From: IMCC26256 sp046081705
Lineage (GTDB): Bacteria; Actinomycetota; Acidimicrobiia; IMCC26256
Direction of reading: 5' to 3'
DNA length: 7,997 bases
NCBI GenBank assembly: GCA_046081705.1
Contig: JBJTWK010000054.1
Span: 1 to 7,997 of the forward strand
Shown here: one piece after another, positions 6,463-7,997 of the stretch
Layout: each line of letters begins with the position of its first letter
How positions within the stretch are numbered: the stretch's first letter is position 1
Notes under the pieces: generated by a model
Databases searched by the model: none
What the model saw: the letters and a program-made list of their open reading frames with translations, nothing else
What the model was told of the DNA's origin: nothing
Made by a program: the position numbers and the translations under genes

Positions 6463-7454
6463 CCTACCTCACGATGCGTCACGACTTCCGGGCCCCGGCG
6501 TTCGGTCCGGCGACCCAGGCCGAGATCTACTCCGAGGCCATGGCCCAGTACCGCTGGGCCGACGAGCAGGGATTCGACTTCGCAGTCATCTCGGAGCACC
6601 ACGGCCTCGACGACGGGTGGATGCCCGCCCCGCTCGTCGCCGCAGGCGCGGTGGCCGGAGCGACCTCCCGGATCCCGATCATGCTGAGCGCCGTCATCGT
6701 GCCGCTCCACGATCCGCTCCGGCTCGCCGAGCAGCTCGCGGTGCTCGACCACCTCAGCGAGGGTCGGGTCTGGACGGTCGCCGGGGCCGGGTACCGGGCG
6801 GTCGAGTTCGAGATGGCGGGTGTGCCCATGAAGCGGCGCGGCGCGCTCCTCGAGGAGCACCTGCGGGTGATGCTGCAGGCCTGGACCGGCGAGCCGTTCG
6901 AGTACGAGGGCCGCACGGTGCGCGTGACGCCCCGCCCGTTCCGCGATCCGCACCCGATGGTGCTCGTCGGTGGTGGGGTCGAGGTCGCCGCTCGACGCGC
7001 GGCGCGGCTCCACCTTCCCATGATGCCGATGAACACCGACCCGCGGCTGCGGGAGTGGTACGAGGACGAGGCGGCGAAGGTCGGCTACACCGGCGGGTTC
7101 GTCATGGCTCCGGTCGGGCCGACGATCGTGCACGTCACGCACGATCCGGAGCGGACCTGGTCCGAGATCGGCGAGTACCTCCTCTACGAGGCCCAGACCT
7201 ACGCATCGTTCCAGACCCCGGGGCAGTGGTCGACGCCGAAGGTCGACGCCGAGACGGTCGACGACCTCCGGCGGAGCGCGCAGATCGTCGTCGGCACCCC
7301 GGACGAGGTGCTCGAGGCGGCACGCGCCATCCCGCCCTTCGGCGCCATGACCTTCAACCCGATGGCCGGGGGCCTGCCGCCGCGACTCGCGTGGGAGAGC
7401 CTCGAGCTCTTCGCCGCCGAGGTGCTGCCGCGGCTGCGGCCCGACGCGGTCTGA
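6459..7454 (+). CDS. Luciferase-like monooxygenase (LuxA-type EHH motif)
   Basis: 331-residue luciferase-like flavin-dependent oxidoreductase. The motif SEHHG (residues 45-49) matches the EHH sequence of bacterial luciferase alpha, where the first histidine (His44) is catalytic. Further landmarks: AVIVPLHDPLRLAEQLAVLDHLSEGRV (ending near residue 104), GAGYRAVEFEMAGVPMKRRG, the segment YEGRTVRVTPRPF typical of flavin luciferase-like monooxygenases, and VLVGGG. The C-terminal part includes IVVGTPDEVLEAAR, the usual late element. This points to an FMN-type rather than a clearly F420-type enzyme, although cofactor cannot be fixed by eye. The ATG overlaps the preceding stop (ATGA), making it the third gene of the dehydrogenase operon. 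The substrate is unknown; light emission is not implied. Confidence 0.92.
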   Translation: MTYLTMRHDFRAPAFGPATQAEIYSEAMAQYRWADEQGFDFAVISEHHGLDDGWMPAPLVAAGAVAGATSRIPIMLSAVIVPLHDPLRLAEQLAVLDHLSEGRVWTVAGAGYRAVEFEMAGVPMKRRGALLEEHLRVMLQAWTGEPFEYEGRTVRVTPRPFRDPHPMVLVGGGVEVAARRAARLHLPMMPMNTDPRLREWYEDEAAKVGYTGGFVMAPVGPTIVHVTHDPERTWSEIGEYLLYEAQTYASFQTPGQWSTPKVDAETVDDLRRSAQIVVGTPDEVLEAARAIPPFGAMTFNPMAGGLPPRLAWESLELFAAEVLPRLRPDAV

Positions 7455-7482
7455 GCCGCGGGCCGATCGGGTCGTCGACCGC

Positions 7483-7722
7483 GTGCCCACCGAGTCCGGT
7501 CCGCTCCCGGAGCATCTCCGGGCGCCCGCGGCGGCCCGACTTCCGGAGGCCGCTCCGGGCTACCGGGCGATCTGCGCCGCGCACGAGGCGGCGATGGCGC
7601 GGGGCGACGCCGGGTACCGCGACCCCTTCACCGGTCTGTTCGTGATGACCGCGACCTACCTGTGGGCCCGTGGAGACTGCTGTGAGTCCGGGTGCCGTCA
7701 CTGTCCGTGGTTGGAACGCTGA
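7483..7722 (+). CDS. Small cysteine-rich DUF5522-like protein
   Basis: 79-residue protein. The C-terminal half carries the pattern YRDPFTGLFVMTATYLWARGDCCESGC followed by RHCPW, with cysteines at 66, 67, 71 and 74 (CC-x3-C-x2-C). This matches what I recall of DUF5522, a short widespread protein family of unknown function; the cysteines suggest a metal or cluster site. The first 30 residues are proline/alanine rich and variable-looking. Starts at GTG 7483, 28 bases after the preceding stop; the ribosome binding site is weak, so the exact start is uncertain, but the conserved block is well inside. It could be the last gene of the dehydrogenase operon or merely adjacent; nothing ties it to the neighbouring enzymes functionally. 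Confidence 0.8.
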   Translation: MPTESGPLPEHLRAPAAARLPEAAPGYRAICAAHEAAMARGDAGYRDPFTGLFVMTATYLWARGDCCESGCRHCPWLER

Positions 7723-7760
7723 GATCCAGGCGGTCCCGGGGCGGTCGGAGGTCGAGACCC

Positions 7761-7789
7761 TTGAGTGACACGGAGGTGTCCCGTAGGGT
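7761..7789 (+). promoter_or_regulatory. Promoter of the secreted protein gene
   Basis: TTGAGT (7761-7766), a 17-base spacer and TAGGGT (7784-7789) form a good vegetative sigma-type promoter. Transcription would start near 7796, about 39 bases before the ATG at 7835. This is the best-formed promoter in the window. Confidence 0.65.
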
Positions 7790-7799
7790 GAGGACACCT
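7774..7799. promoter_or_regulatory. 8-bp inverted repeat bracketing the -10, candidate operator
   Basis: AGGTGTCC (7774-7781) and GGACACCT (7792-7799) are perfect inverted copies separated by 10 bases that contain TAGGGT. A dimeric repressor bound here would cover the -10 and the start of transcription. It could instead form an RNA hairpin ending the upstream transcript, but no T-tract follows. Confidence 0.45.
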
Positions 7800-7834
7800 G
7801 CCGCGCACCGTGGCAGCCTGCTCCGGGGGGAACC

Positions 7835-7997
7835 ATGATCCGACGCTCCGTCCGCTCCGCCGCCGTACTCTCCGCCGGCCTCCTCGCCGCGTCGATGGTC
7901 GCGAGCTCCGCCGGTGTTTCCGGTGCCGCCGACCTGCTGTCCCTGACCGACGAACAACGCCAGTGTCTGATCGACACCGGCGTCACCGTGCCGACCA
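7835..7997 (+). CDS. Secreted protein with signal peptide, 3' truncated by window end
   Basis: 54 codons are visible and the frame is open at the window edge. The N-terminus is a classic Sec signal peptide: MIRRSVR (three arginines), then a small-residue/hydrophobic core (residues 9-23, AAVLSAGLLAASMVA) and a likely cleavage after Ala31 or Ala32 (SGAA). The mature start includes LTDEQRQCLIDTG with Cys44, a short helix-like segment. There is no lipobox, so it is probably exported and released or wall-associated. The ATG is preceded by GGGGGG four bases upstream and by its own promoter, so it is separate from the catabolic genes. Function not recognised; LT-EQ-CL-style segments occur in small actinobacterial secreted proteins, as I recall. 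Confidence 0.75.
   Translation, partial: MIRRSVRSAAVLSAGLLAASMVASSAGVSGAADLLSLTDEQRQCLIDTGVTVPT

Noticed and set aside
3029..7454. Bioluminescence (lux) operon
   Set aside because: Luciferase-like folds plus an aldehyde dehydrogenase resemble lux superficially, but there is no LuxB pair, no LuxC/D/E and two of the three proteins look F420-type.
5479..7490. Long minus-strand open frames opposite the two luciferase-like genes
   Set aside because: Same antisense artefact; plus-strand proteins have full-length family motifs with ATGA-coupled starts.

Overview
The window is a dense, GC-rich stretch (about 70% G+C by eye, strong G/C third-position bias, frequent GTG starts) of bacterial chromosome. 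It encodes luciferase-like monooxygenases of the F420-associated type, an amidohydrolase subtype and a small DUF5522-like protein. Together these suggest a high-GC actinobacterium, most likely an Acidimicrobiia-type or mycobacteria-related lineage; this assignment is inference from gene content, not from a marker gene.

Layout. Positions 2-1087 hold the C-terminal two thirds of an AMP-binding acyl-CoA synthetase whose start lies upstream of the window. One base after its stop, a translationally coupled isochorismatase-fold protein begins (1089-1709); all three of its catalytic-triad positions appear to be substituted. A perfect 17-bp palindrome and a TAGGGT -10 element follow, then an amidohydrolase (about 1771-2988). 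A convergent TIGR03620-like luciferase-family oxidoreductase lies on the minus strand (3029-3910). From a short divergent promoter region a plus-strand operon runs: aldehyde dehydrogenase (4037-5515), a TIGR03619-like luciferase-family oxidoreductase (5512-6462) and a LuxA-like luciferase-family monooxygenase (6459-7454), each joined to the next by an ATGA stop/start overlap. A small cysteine-rich DUF5522-like ORF follows (7483-7722). A well-formed promoter (TTGAGT-N17-TAGGGT) then drives a signal-peptide-bearing secreted protein that runs off the window end (from 7835).

How the genes may work together. Flavin/F420 oxidoreductases, an aldehyde dehydrogenase, an amidohydrolase/decarboxylase-like enzyme and an acyl-CoA synthetase fit a catabolic cluster that oxidises an organic substrate through aldehyde to acid to CoA thioester. 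The substrate cannot be read from the sequence. I found no RNA genes, mobile elements, CRISPR arrays, phage genes or defence systems, and no clear evidence of an undescribed multi-gene system. The most unusual items are the triad-less isochorismatase-like protein, the palindromic operator candidate, and three distinct luciferase-family enzymes packed around one aldehyde dehydrogenase.
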